DNA of 64,000 bases from Alteromonadaceae bacterium UBA2620 (lineage in GTDB: Bacteria; Pseudomonadota; Gammaproteobacteria; Enterobacterales; Alteromonadaceae): positions 1 through 64,000 of the forward strand of contig DDJQ01000111.1 of NCBI GenBank assembly GCA_002339125.1. Direction: 5' to 3'. This document shows positions 49,281 through 57,960 of the stretch, in pieces. Each line of letters begins with the position of its first letter. The stretch's first letter is position 1. Position numbers and translations under genes: made by a program. Below the pieces are notes generated by a model, which ran no database searches, was not told where the DNA came from, and was given only the letters and a program-made list of their open reading frames with translations.

Positions 49281-50349
49281 TGATTTCAGACCTATTGGTC
49301 ACAGTGACTGCCGCCTCGTTATACAACCGCGAAACGCCAGAGATAGCATATAACTGGCCCTCAGTTGCATTGGCAACTAACACTGCATCGCCCTGCTGAC
49401 GAACAATATTCACCAGTACCCGGCTGGCCTTATTGCTGTTAATGGCAAACACACTGGCGCCACCGTCGGGATGCTGCCTGATCGCGCTTGTCGGTAACCA
49501 CACCTGTTTGCTTTCCAGTTGCGGCAGCATGATTTCCGCTTCGGCAGACATTCCCACCAGCAAGTCGGTATTCTCCGGCAATGCGATGTGCGCGGTGAAG
49601 CTGCGACCCTGACCGCCTGAGGCAGCAACCAGGCGCTCCAGCTTGCCGGTAATGGTATCGTGCAGGCCGGTATCCGGATGAATGCTGATGTCGCCATTAA
49701 GGTTGGTAAAATAACTGTAGTATTCCTGCGGCACTTCGATGGTAAGGCGTTTCGCCTGCTGAGAGACTAAACCGAGCACGGCGGTGGTTGGCTCCACCCA
49801 CTCCCCTACATCAACATCCCGCTGATAAATAACACCATCAAATGGCGCTTTTAGCGTATGACGGGAAACAACTTCTTTGCGCAAAGCAAGGATTGCTTTG
49901 AGTCTGGCCAGTTCTGCCTTAGCGTTGGCCACTTCGGCTTTACGCTGCTGGAATAAGGTTTTGGCAGCGAGTTGTTGTTGTGATAACGCATCCACTTCAT
50001 TTAGCAGACGCTCTGCTTCGTTATAAGCAACAGTGCCTACTTCGAGCTCAGCCTCAGCTTGTTGAAGGGCCAGCTCAGCAAGCTTGCTATCGAGTGTCAG
50101 TAATGGCTGACCCTGCTGAACATGATCGCCCACTTCCACAAAAAGCTTATCGACCAGTCCTGCCTGTAGCGGTGCAAGGAAGGCATCATTGGCGGAGCTT
50201 ACTGCGCCACTTAAGGTAATACTTTGATATTTCTGACTGGCCACCGGATAGGCCGCCGTCACTTCAATAGGTGAGTCTTGCGCGCTTGAAGGGAAACATA
50301 TGCCCATACAAGATAATAAAATGAACAGGTATTTTACACAGCCGTACAT
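49273..50349 (-). CDS. RND periplasmic adaptor (membrane fusion protein)
   Basis: 358 residues with a signal peptide (LLSCMGICFPSSAQD; the Cys residues make a lipobox possible but weak). The order is typical: a first beta and lipoyl half (PLQAGLVDKLFVEVGDHVQQGQPLLTLDS), a coiled hairpin (about 90-160, rich in Ala, Glu and Leu), the second lipoyl half (TLKAPFDGVIYQRDVDVGEWV), a beta-barrel domain and a membrane-proximal domain. It bridges the permease to a TolC-type channel. First gene of a two-gene operon. Confidence 0.93.
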   Translation of the reverse strand: MYGCVKYLFILLSCMGICFPSSAQDSPIEVTAAYPVASQKYQSITLSGAVSSANDAFLAPLQAGLVDKLFVEVGDHVQQGQPLLTLDSKLAELALQQAEAELEVGTVAYNEAERLLNEVDALSQQQLAAKTLFQQRKAEVANAKAELARLKAILALRKEVVSRHTLKAPFDGVIYQRDVDVGEWVEPTTAVLGLVSQQAKRLTIEVPQEYYSYFTNLNGDISIHPDTGLHDTITGKLERLVAASGGQGRSFTAHIALPENTDLLVGMSAEAEIMLPQLESKQVWLPTSAIRQHPDGGASVFAINSNKASRVLVNIVRQQGDAVLVANATEGQLYAISGVSRLYNEAAVTVTNRSEIND

Positions 50350-50589
50350 TGCGCCTCCGGTGTTTCCATCACTGTTTACCCGGACCGGGTATTCATTGCA
50401 GAGTGCAACCGGTTACACAACAGCCACTCCCTAAATTTTCATTTTGTACCTGAACAGGTTAAAAATAGATCAGTAAAGTAACAAGCCGGTAACTGCTGAG
50501 GTGAGAGTTTCAGAGCTAAGCCAGAAAGGCGGTACGGAAACGAATAAATAATGGGCCGCGAGTGCGGCCCACAAGGAGCAAAATTAAGA

Positions 50590-52080
50590 TCAGGCCGTCA
50601 CGCTTTGAGCCAGGCTATCAACCGATATATCTACGTGGTGTTCGATACCATTTTCACTATAAGTGACAGATGCCACCAGAGAAGCAAAATCAACCGTTAA
50701 CTGCGCGGCAGACTGATCTGACTGCCAGTTAAGGCGCAGGATATTTTCCTGTTGTGTAACGCTAAATTCACCTACCAGCGCGGCCAGCGAATTGCGTAAT
50801 CGAATCAGCGCAATCAACGCTTTGACCACGGGCTTTTCCAGCGACTCGCTGACAGCCTGTTCATCCAGATAAGGGCGGTTGATGTCACGGCCCACATTGG
50901 TTTTGGCCAGCAGTGCCATATCATTTTCGGCAGCAAAGAGTCCGGCGTAATACACCTGTGGGATCCCCGGCGAGAATATCTGCACTGCACGGGCAATCAG
51001 GTAAGCCTGGTCATTGGCGCCCAGCGCGTTGTAATAGGTACAGTTGACCTGATACAAATCGAGATTACTGGCCGCCGCTCCAGTGGCCTCACGGCTCTGG
51101 CCATTGCTGTTCTGGTGAATTTGCTCAACCAGCGAATCGATCTGAGCAGCATTAAGTAGCCCGGGTTTATCACCTTCCGGGCCCACATCCACAATGCCGA
51201 TACCATCGTGAGTGTCCAGCACCGTAACGCAATTGCGTGGCGAAATTTGCAACCAGTTAGCCAGTGCCGACGGATCGCCACTAAACAGGCTGTGCAATAC
51301 CAGTGGCGGCATAGCAAAGTCGTACACCATATCGCAGCGCTTAGCGATTTCGATTTGAGTTTTATAGTAGCTGTGTATCTCAACCAGGCACTTCATATTA
51401 CGGCTATGGGCCTGCTGGCTCAGGTCTTCGATAAAATCAAAGGTTTCCTCCAGCATAAAGCAATTAGTGCCCGGCTTCTTAATGGCGTAGCCGGCGGCAT
51501 CCAAACGAATAAGATCGACGTTATTGCTCTCGAACGCGGTTAAGATTTTTTCAAGATACGCCTGCCCCACCTCAGAGGTGACATCGATGTCTATCTGATT
51601 AGAGGTAAAGGTGGTCCAGAACGGCACGGTTTGGCCATTTTGCAGGGTAATATCGGTAAAACACGGCGTGGGGCGCGGACGATAAATTTTTGCGATATCC
51701 TGGTGTTCATCTGCCGCAAAGACTTTGTCGCGGGTCAGAAACAGCGGCCAGAATGGTGATGACTGGCCATTTGCTAATACGTCCTGAAACTGAGGACTTT
51801 GTGCCGACATATGGTTAACAATCATATCGGCCATGATGTCCATATTTTCACCCAGCTCACCGACATCCTGCCAACTGCCTAGCCGACTATCCACTTCGGT
51901 ATGGTCGATGGGATCAAATCCAGCATCTTCGCCATCGATAGGATAGAAAAAAGGTAATAAATGTACGCCACCAAACACGCCATTTAACTGGTTACTAAAC
52001 AGCGCATTTAACGCCTTGATGTCACCACCGCCTAAACGGTCTACATAGGTAATCAACTGGACATCATTTGAACGATTCAT
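50590..52080 (-). CDS. GH13 subfamily 18 phosphorylase (sucrose- or glucosylglycerol-phosphorylase type)
   Basis: 496 residues from the ATG; a GTG four codons upstream is possible. The start NDVQLITYVDRLGGGDIKAL is typical of GH13_18. Catalytic residues are in place: nucleophile Asp194 (LIRLDAAGYAIKKPG), acid/base Glu234 (CLVEIHSYY) and Asp292 (LDTHDGIGI). The chain is free of a signal peptide, so it is cytoplasmic and splits an alpha-glucoside with phosphate to glucose-1-phosphate. Related marine enzymes act on 2-O-glucosylglycerol rather than sucrose, so the symbol is left open. No sugar transporter is adjacent. A LacI-type operator precedes it. Confidence 0.88.
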   Translation of the reverse strand: MNRSNDVQLITYVDRLGGGDIKALNALFSNQLNGVFGGVHLLPFFYPIDGEDAGFDPIDHTEVDSRLGSWQDVGELGENMDIMADMIVNHMSAQSPQFQDVLANGQSSPFWPLFLTRDKVFAADEHQDIAKIYRPRPTPCFTDITLQNGQTVPFWTTFTSNQIDIDVTSEVGQAYLEKILTAFESNNVDLIRLDAAGYAIKKPGTNCFMLEETFDFIEDLSQQAHSRNMKCLVEIHSYYKTQIEIAKRCDMVYDFAMPPLVLHSLFSGDPSALANWLQISPRNCVTVLDTHDGIGIVDVGPEGDKPGLLNAAQIDSLVEQIHQNSNGQSREATGAAASNLDLYQVNCTYYNALGANDQAYLIARAVQIFSPGIPQVYYAGLFAAENDMALLAKTNVGRDINRPYLDEQAVSESLEKPVVKALIALIRLRNSLAALVGEFSVTQQENILRLNWQSDQSAAQLTVDFASLVASVTYSENGIEHHVDISVDSLAQSVTA

Positions 52081-52097
52081 AACAACACTCACAACAA

Positions 52098-52111
52098 CTT
52101 AATCGATTAAG
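52098..52111. promoter_or_regulatory. LacI-family-type operator upstream of the GH13 phosphorylase
   Basis: CTTAATCGATTAAG is a perfect 14-base palindrome with the central AATCGATT typical of LacI-family sites, 18 bases before the ATG. A second AATCGATT lies at 52291-52298, about 190 bases further upstream, compatible with looping between two sites. No LacI gene is in the window. Confidence 0.6.
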
Positions 52112-52361
52112 ATAAATGATCGGATAATTCACTCCATTTGGCAAGTGTTATTTTTATGTTAATAGAAAAATAACTGTTCTGCCGTACTTTCCAAGCCGTT
52201 TAAAAGGCTTACAGTTGGAGTAACCTATCGGCAGTAAATAAAAATACATAATAAATACAAAGCCATTTCACCAGTCACCCGGATCCATAAAATCGATTGT
52301 TTAGCTTACCCTTAGAATGTGGCAGCCGAACATACCCGGCTATTGATATGGACTTAACAGG

Positions 52362-52399
52362 CTCTTAAACTGACTTAATTATTTAAGTCAGTTTAAGAG
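52362..52399. repeat. Perfect 17-bp inverted repeat past the GH2 gene
   Basis: CTCTTAAACTGACTTAA at 52362-52378 is exactly complementary to 52383-52399, with a 4-base spacer. It lies 26 bases after the GH2 stop on the minus strand. It could end that transcript, though no T-run follows, or be a binding site. The remaining 52112-52361 contains only the second AATCGATT. Confidence 0.75.
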
Positions 52400-52424
52400 T
52401 GTTACCGCGTTTGAAGTTACAAGG

Positions 52425-55133
52425 TTACTCGGCAGAAATCACTAGTCTGGCCGATGCTAAACCTTTGGCTTTTGCTGTGATTATTATTTCACCGGCCGAA
52501 TCTGCAGATTTAACAATGGCCAGCGCTTTGCCGCTAAACGCTTTACGCGTTGCAGAGGGAAATGGCGTGAAGTTGGTCGAGTCACCATTGTCAGTCGCCA
52601 CCAGCTTGCCAGCACCGTTAACTGAAAAGTCAATCTGCTGCGTGGCTGTAGGAACAACCCGCCCTGCTGCGTCGACGACCTCCAGGGTGATAAACGACAG
52701 GTCTTTGCCATCAGCAGTAATGTTACTGCGGTCGGCAGTAAGGCGCAGAGCTGCCGCTTCGCCGGTGGTTTTAATGGTTTGCTCAGCCCATTTACGGCCA
52801 TTTTTATAAGCAACAGCTTTGACTTCGCCGGGCTCGTAACGAATATCATCAAAACGGATCCGGTATGTTAGCTCTGCCATTTTCTTACGTCCCATTGATT
52901 GTCCGTTGATGAATAGCTCAACTTCGTCGCCAGAAGTAAAAATATGTACCGGGGTGACTTTACCAACGCGCTCAGGCCAGTTCCAGTGTGGCAGAACATG
53001 CACCATCGGCAGGTCTGGCCGCCATTGGCTCTGATACAGGTAAAAACGGTCCTTTTTAAACCCGGCTAAATCGATGATACCGGAGTAAGAGCTCCGTGAA
53101 GAATAATAAGGCGTGGGTTCGCCAAGATAATCAAAGCCATTCCACACAAACTGTCCCGCTACATAGGGGTGTGTATCTAAGTACTTAAACACTTTGTCGG
53201 CCGAGGAGCCAAAATCCACAGCATGCAGTTCATAGGAGCTCACCTGATGAATAGAGGAGTCCCCGCCCCGTCCGTCTCGTGTGGGTGAGCTCATGTCAGG
53301 TGTTACCGGAAACAAATAGATACCTCGTGAACTAAATGCAGAGGCGGTTTCACTCGACAATATTACTTTATCAGGATGGGCTTTGTGAAACGTTGGATAA
53401 GACGGCGGCGTACGAATACGGTTAGTGCCTTCAAACTCCGGCGCCTGACGGATCCCCTCGCCCTGATAATTTAAGCTAATTAGGTCAAGCGCAGCGGAAA
53501 AAGGAAAATCGGCTTTCGCCCAGTTTTTAGACGCGGTAACAGGCCGGGTGGGATCTTCCTGCTTTACAATACTTTTCAGTTTCAGAGCTACCTCAGCACC
53601 TTCTTCACCGGTGTACTGCTCGCCCACTTCGTTGCCGATATACCACATGATCACCGACGGGTGATTACGATCACGACGCACCAGCGCACGTAAATCCTGT
53701 TCGTGCCAGTCAGCGAATATCAGATGAAAATCATGAGGTGTTTTCTTTTTATACCAGCTGTCGAAGGACTCATTGAGAACCAGAATGCCCATTTTATCGG
53801 TAAGTGCGAGCAATTCCGGCGCCGGTGGATTATGCGCCATACGAATAGCATTAACGCCCATTTCCTGCAGAATTTCTAACTGGCGCTGTGCCGCGCGTAC
53901 ATTAAATGCTGCGCCCAGTGCCCCAAGATCATGATGTTGATTGACCCCTTGCAGAGCAATATGTTCGCCATTGACCAACACTCCCTGGTTGGGATCAAAC
54001 TCAATCTTACGAATACCGAAGACCGTATGATACTCATCTAATAACTTATCCCCCTGATAAACCTGTGACACAATCACATAACGATGCGGCGTTTGTGTCG
54101 GCACCGGCCCCCATAACCTGGGATTAGAAACGGTCACTTTGCTGGTCACAGCTTCACTGCTATTTCCCGCTATCATGGCGTGTCTGGTTGCAAACTTACT
54201 GACTAATGCTCCGGTGGGATTACCATCGTTACTCGCCTGATAAATCTCATTTACCAGGCGCACTGCCTGCCCTCGCATTTGGGTATTCTTTATATTAAGC
54301 GTTAACTTCACATCGGCCGATTTTGTACTAACGTTTTCAGTAACAACCTGTGTGCCCCATTGTTCAACATGCACGGGAGAAGTCTTTACCAACCATACAT
54401 TTCGATAAATACCGCCACCCGGGTACCAGCGTGAGGAGTTGTTGGGGTTATCAAGACGGATTGCCAGTTGATTAACACCTTTAAGATTCAGATAAGGCGT
54501 GAGATCCAACCGGTAGGAGCTGTAACCATAAGGCCAGCCCCCAACTAAATGCCCATTAAGCCACACCATGGAGTAAGACATAGCACCATCAATATCCAGA
54601 TAAATTTGTTTGCCTGTTTCGTCGTCAGTCAGCTTAAATTGCTTGCGATACCAGGCCACACCGTGACTGGGCAACCGCCCCATACCGCCGCCCACTTCCG
54701 GATTGTCACCGGTGTAAAATGGCCCTTTTATCGCCCAGTCGTGAGGTAAACTCAACGCTTCCCAGCTACTGTCATCAAAATTGGTTTGTACAAAGGCAAA
54801 GTCTGCCCCCGGCTCGCCCGCCGGGCGTGGATGATGTCTGGTTGTATCGCTAATAAATGCATTGCCCGTAGGCATTATCCAGGGCTTAAGTACCTGCTGC
54901 GTGGCGTTAATTTTCACCGCGTCGGTAGGTTTCGCATCAGCATTAATCGAATCATCGTAGCCGTTAATAGCCGGCCGTACATCGTAGATAAGGCCATCTG
55001 CTTCTTCTGTCGGGGAATATTTATAAAATCGCCAGTTGTCATTAAAACTGATGCGCTCACGGACTTGTGCATAACCAGGCAATGACACAAACATAAAAAA
55101 AAACAATAAAAACCGTGCAACGCAGGATGCCAT
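52425..55133 (-). CDS. Secreted glycoside hydrolase family 2 (beta-galactosidase-like)
   Basis: 902 residues from an ATG five bases after GAGG. A signal peptide ends GYAQ (about 23). Domains in order: GH2 sugar-binding (about 60-240, WEALSLPHDWAIKGPF and PYGYSSYRLDLTPYL), immunoglobulin-like (about 250-370), catalytic barrel (about 375-680), then DUF4982-like and Ig-like modules. The acid/base is Glu502 in MWYIGNEVGE and the nucleophile is Glu595 in ILSSETASAFSSRG. VNQHHDLGALG is also a family hallmark. It hydrolyses a beta-galactoside or related beta-linked sugar in the periplasm or outside; marine homologues often act on algal or host glycans. No SusC-like partner is near. Confidence 0.93.
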   Translation of the reverse strand: MASCVARFLLFFFMFVSLPGYAQVRERISFNDNWRFYKYSPTEEADGLIYDVRPAINGYDDSINADAKPTDAVKINATQQVLKPWIMPTGNAFISDTTRHHPRPAGEPGADFAFVQTNFDDSSWEALSLPHDWAIKGPFYTGDNPEVGGGMGRLPSHGVAWYRKQFKLTDDETGKQIYLDIDGAMSYSMVWLNGHLVGGWPYGYSSYRLDLTPYLNLKGVNQLAIRLDNPNNSSRWYPGGGIYRNVWLVKTSPVHVEQWGTQVVTENVSTKSADVKLTLNIKNTQMRGQAVRLVNEIYQASNDGNPTGALVSKFATRHAMIAGNSSEAVTSKVTVSNPRLWGPVPTQTPHRYVIVSQVYQGDKLLDEYHTVFGIRKIEFDPNQGVLVNGEHIALQGVNQHHDLGALGAAFNVRAAQRQLEILQEMGVNAIRMAHNPPAPELLALTDKMGILVLNESFDSWYKKKTPHDFHLIFADWHEQDLRALVRRDRNHPSVIMWYIGNEVGEQYTGEEGAEVALKLKSIVKQEDPTRPVTASKNWAKADFPFSAALDLISLNYQGEGIRQAPEFEGTNRIRTPPSYPTFHKAHPDKVILSSETASAFSSRGIYLFPVTPDMSSPTRDGRGGDSSIHQVSSYELHAVDFGSSADKVFKYLDTHPYVAGQFVWNGFDYLGEPTPYYSSRSSYSGIIDLAGFKKDRFYLYQSQWRPDLPMVHVLPHWNWPERVGKVTPVHIFTSGDEVELFINGQSMGRKKMAELTYRIRFDDIRYEPGEVKAVAYKNGRKWAEQTIKTTGEAAALRLTADRSNITADGKDLSFITLEVVDAAGRVVPTATQQIDFSVNGAGKLVATDNGDSTNFTPFPSATRKAFSGKALAIVKSADSAGEIIITAKAKGLASARLVISAE

Positions 55134-55280
55134 CAAAACCTCTTAATTCCCTGAATAAAAGCAATCAACAGGATAAGCAGAAAAGCGACATTGTTAAGCT
55201 GATATTAAATTAACGTAAACAAGAAACCAGTAATCGGAAGCATGCAGGAGCAGAATTACTGTCTGAACACTCTTTCAGCT

Positions 55281-56006
55281 TTATTGACTATGATTACTTT
55301 CTTGTTTCAACTGCCGTAACCCTTCGTCAAACAGGGCTATTTTAGCTTCGAGGTTTTCTGCTTTTGGGGAGAACGCCACGTAGATATCGCTGACATGATT
55401 CAGCTCACCTTTACGAATAGCGTCCTGCGGTAGTTGCATAGCAGTGAGTGTGTAAGATGCGACTGCGTCGAACATTATCCCCATATGCACCTTATTCTCC
55501 CGCAGCATATTGATAATCTGGCGCTGGTTGGCCACCCTTACTTCTTTAAAACGCTTGCGGTGAGCTTCAAAGCTATCGCCATATTCATAACCGGTAATCA
55601 ACGCGATGTTAATACCGCCCGGAAACTTATCCACGCTGGCATAATTAAAGGTTGAGTCTTTGGGGTAGTAAAACGAGGCTTTGGCCTGAAACAAAGGCTC
55701 GTTACCGAACACCAATCGTTTCAGGGTATTTTTTTGCAGGGTGACGTTGTACGCGCCGTCTACCTGGCCATTCTCGGCCATCTTTAATGCCCTGGCATAG
55801 GGAACTGTAATAAACGAGGCAGTCGAGCCGCTGTAGGAAAGTGCCTGCTCGATAATATTGCGCGACAGGCCACTACCGTCCGCCATGGCGAATGGCGGCC
55901 AGCTGTCTTCCGCAGCAAACGTAAATGTTTCACCGGCCATCACCCAGCGGGATATTACCAAACAAGTGATAGCCAGAATCCAATACTTTTTAATAGATGA
56001 ATACAA
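55281..56006 (-). CDS. Periplasmic solute-binding protein, family-3 type
   Basis: 241 residues starting with TTG after AAGG. A signal peptide (ILAITCLVISRWVMAGE) leads to the binding fold: FAAEDSWPPFAMADGSGLSRNIIEQAL, VPYARALKMAENGQVDGAYNVTLQKN, and a C-terminal helical pair. No ABC permease genes accompany it. Sequence style and length match the orphan amino-acid-binding-like proteins of Alteromonadales. The ligand is unknown; it could serve as a sensor domain for an unlinked partner. Confidence 0.83.
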   Translation of the reverse strand: MYSSIKKYWILAITCLVISRWVMAGETFTFAAEDSWPPFAMADGSGLSRNIIEQALSYSGSTASFITVPYARALKMAENGQVDGAYNVTLQKNTLKRLVFGNEPLFQAKASFYYPKDSTFNYASVDKFPGGINIALITGYEYGDSFEAHRKRFKEVRVANQRQIINMLRENKVHMGIMFDAVASYTLTAMQLPQDAIRKGELNHVSDIYVAFSPKAENLEAKIALFDEGLRQLKQESNHSQ

Positions 56007-56223
56007 GGGCTAAACCTTTAAATACCACACGTAAAAAGTAAGCAATATCAAGCCGGTATTGTTAAGAATGCCGGCGCCACTTAACTATACTAGCCCTGTA
56101 GCATTAATAAAACATCATAAAATGTAGTATTAGTAACTCAGTGATTCACCTGAAGGCATGTGAATGTGGCGCTATTGCGGGCTCTCAGCAGAGCCCATCG
56201 TTCTTTATGGCCGGTATGCAGCT

Positions 56224-56580
56224 TTAATTTTTACTCTCTAAAGGAAACAGTTCAAACGTCACTCCTTCGGCACCGGTTTGCATAAAATTGCGAATATTGG
56301 CGTGATCTGTGCCATCCGGATTGCCGAGTACATCGTCGCGATAATAACTGCCAAAAAGGGCCAGGGTTTGTTGGTTGGTGAGCTTAAGGTATTGCCCCAG
56401 AGCCAGCAGTTTGCAGGAACCATTGTTCTGATTTGCTTCATTCTCCACTTTTCCGTTAGTAAACGCCGTGGGCGTAAAAACGAAGTTTTCGTCGATGAAA
56501 GCAATTACATCATTAAAACTGATGTGTTCCGGCGCGGTGTTTAGTTGTTCGATAAGTGCCTGCTGATTGTTGTAAGTCAC
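56224..56580 (-). CDS. HopJ type III effector family protein
   Basis: 118 residues starting with GTG behind AGGAG. The HopJ family pattern is clear: EHISFNDVIAFIDENFVFTPTAFTNG, NNGSCKLLALGQYLKLTNQQTLALFGSYYRDDVLGNPDGTDHANIRNFMQTGAEGVTF. The family name comes from Pseudomonas syringae, but homologues are widespread in free-living marine bacteria without type III secretion, where the role is unknown. No secretion genes are near. It is divergent from the alcohol dehydrogenase. Confidence 0.9.
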   Translation of the reverse strand: MTYNNQQALIEQLNTAPEHISFNDVIAFIDENFVFTPTAFTNGKVENEANQNNGSCKLLALGQYLKLTNQQTLALFGSYYRDDVLGNPDGTDHANIRNFMQTGAEGVTFELFPLESKN

Positions 56581-56834
56581 TGCTGTCTCCTCTTTATAGT
56601 CACAAACCCTGATAATTTGCGCGTCATTAAACCAGAATCTGTCTGCTATACCTACCTTGAATTACTGATCAAAAGTGCCCATCTGGCAGTACAGATACAG
56701 GTATGCAAAGCTAATCCCACACGATCAGGCAATAGCAAAACAGGATTAGGCAGGCGCAAATAGCATTGCTTATTGCATACTATCCCACAGGCTAAAAAAG
56801 CACTTTTTTAAAAACTAAAGACAGAGGTAACACT

Positions 56835-57884
56835 ATGAAAACAGTTGGCTACGCTGCATTCTCAGACGATGCTCACATGAAACCGTATCATTTTGAGCGC
56901 CGTGATCTGCGCGCCAATGATGTTGCAATTGAAATTTTATATTGCGGTGTGTGTCACTCAGATTTACACACGGTAAACGGTGACTGGGGCCCGCAACCCT
57001 ATCCTTTAATCCCTGGTCACGAAATTGTAGGCGTGGTAACCGCTATTGGTGAAGACGTAAAAAACTACAAAGTCGGTCAGAACGTAGCGGTAGGCTGCAT
57101 GGTAGACAGCTGTCAGGAATGTGATCAGTGTCACAACCATGAAGAGCAATACTGCCGTAATGGTATGACCCCCACCTACGGCGCACCGGACCGCATCTCC
57201 GGCGAAACTACACAGGGCGGCTATTCCAAGCATATAGTAGTACGTGAGGAATTTGTACTTAACGTGCCAGAAGGCATGGATCTCGCGAAAACCGCGCCAA
57301 TCCTGTGTGCAGGTATCACTACCTTTTCTCCGCTGCGCACTTGGGGGGTTAAAGAAGGCACTCGCGTTGGCGTGATTGGCCTGGGTGGGCTTGGTCACAT
57401 GGCCGTTAAACTGGCCGCCGCTATGGGTGCAGAAGTGACAGCTATCAGCCGTTCCAATAAAAAGGAAGCCGAAGCGAAAGCGATGGGCGCCAAGGGTATT
57501 CTGGTTTCTACCGACGAAGATGCCATGCAAGCCGCAGGCAGCTCTTTTGATCTCATTATCGATACAGCCCCGGTGAAGCACGATGTTGGTCAATACGCTC
57601 CGCTGCTTGATATCGATGGTACTATTGTCATCGTTGGTCAGGTTGGCCCTATGGAAGAACTAATGACACCGCCTCTGGTAATGGGCCGTCGCCGTGTCGC
57701 AGGGTCACTAATTGGCGGTATCCAGGAAACTCAGGAAGTGCTGGAGTTCTGTGCGGAACACGGCATTTACCCCGATTGCGAAATGATAAAAATGGACGAA
57801 ATCAACGGTGCATTTGAAACTCTGGCTAAGGGCGATTTAGCGCACCGTTTCGTTATCGACATGGCCTCTCTGAGCGCCGAGTAA
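56835..57884 (+). CDS. Zinc-dependent alcohol/aldehyde dehydrogenase (YahK-like)
   Basis: 349 residues. Catalytic zinc ligands are Cys40 (CGVCHSDLHT), His in PGHEIVG and Cys in LCAGITTF. The structural zinc site has four cysteines in CMVDSCQECDQCHNHEEQYC. The cofactor loop is GVIGLGGLGHMAVKLAAAMG, followed by SRSNKKEAEAKAMGAKG; Ser at the end of the second strand favours NADP(H). This group reduces aldehydes broadly, including cinnamyl-type. It has an AGAGGTAAC ribosome site. It is convergent with gdhA across a shared terminator. Confidence 0.94.
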   Translation: MKTVGYAAFSDDAHMKPYHFERRDLRANDVAIEILYCGVCHSDLHTVNGDWGPQPYPLIPGHEIVGVVTAIGEDVKNYKVGQNVAVGCMVDSCQECDQCHNHEEQYCRNGMTPTYGAPDRISGETTQGGYSKHIVVREEFVLNVPEGMDLAKTAPILCAGITTFSPLRTWGVKEGTRVGVIGLGGLGHMAVKLAAAMGAEVTAISRSNKKEAEAKAMGAKGILVSTDEDAMQAAGSSFDLIIDTAPVKHDVGQYAPLLDIDGTIVIVGQVGPMEELMTPPLVMGRRRVAGSLIGGIQETQEVLEFCAEHGIYPDCEMIKMDEINGAFETLAKGDLAHRFVIDMASLSAE

Positions 57885-57907
57885 GCATTTTTTATAGCAG
57901 CTCAATC

Positions 57908-57941
57908 AAAAAAGCAGCGATTATTGAAGCGCTGCTTTTTT
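57908..57941. terminator. Bidirectional terminator between the alcohol dehydrogenase and gdhA
   Basis: A 12-bp stem, AAAAAAGCAGCG with CGCTGCTTTTTT, and a 10-base loop. T-runs occur in both directions, 23 bases from the dehydrogenase stop and 19 from the gdhA stop. Confidence 0.93.
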
Positions 57942-57960
57942 ATGCCTGGAGTTAAAGGAA

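Noticed and set aside
56224..56580. HopJ-family gene as evidence of type III secretion
   Set aside because: No secretion or chaperone genes are present, and the family is common in free-living marine bacteria.
57006..57593. 195-codon open frame antisense to the alcohol dehydrogenase
   Set aside because: The dehydrogenase is certain in the opposite frame; this frame has no family resemblance.
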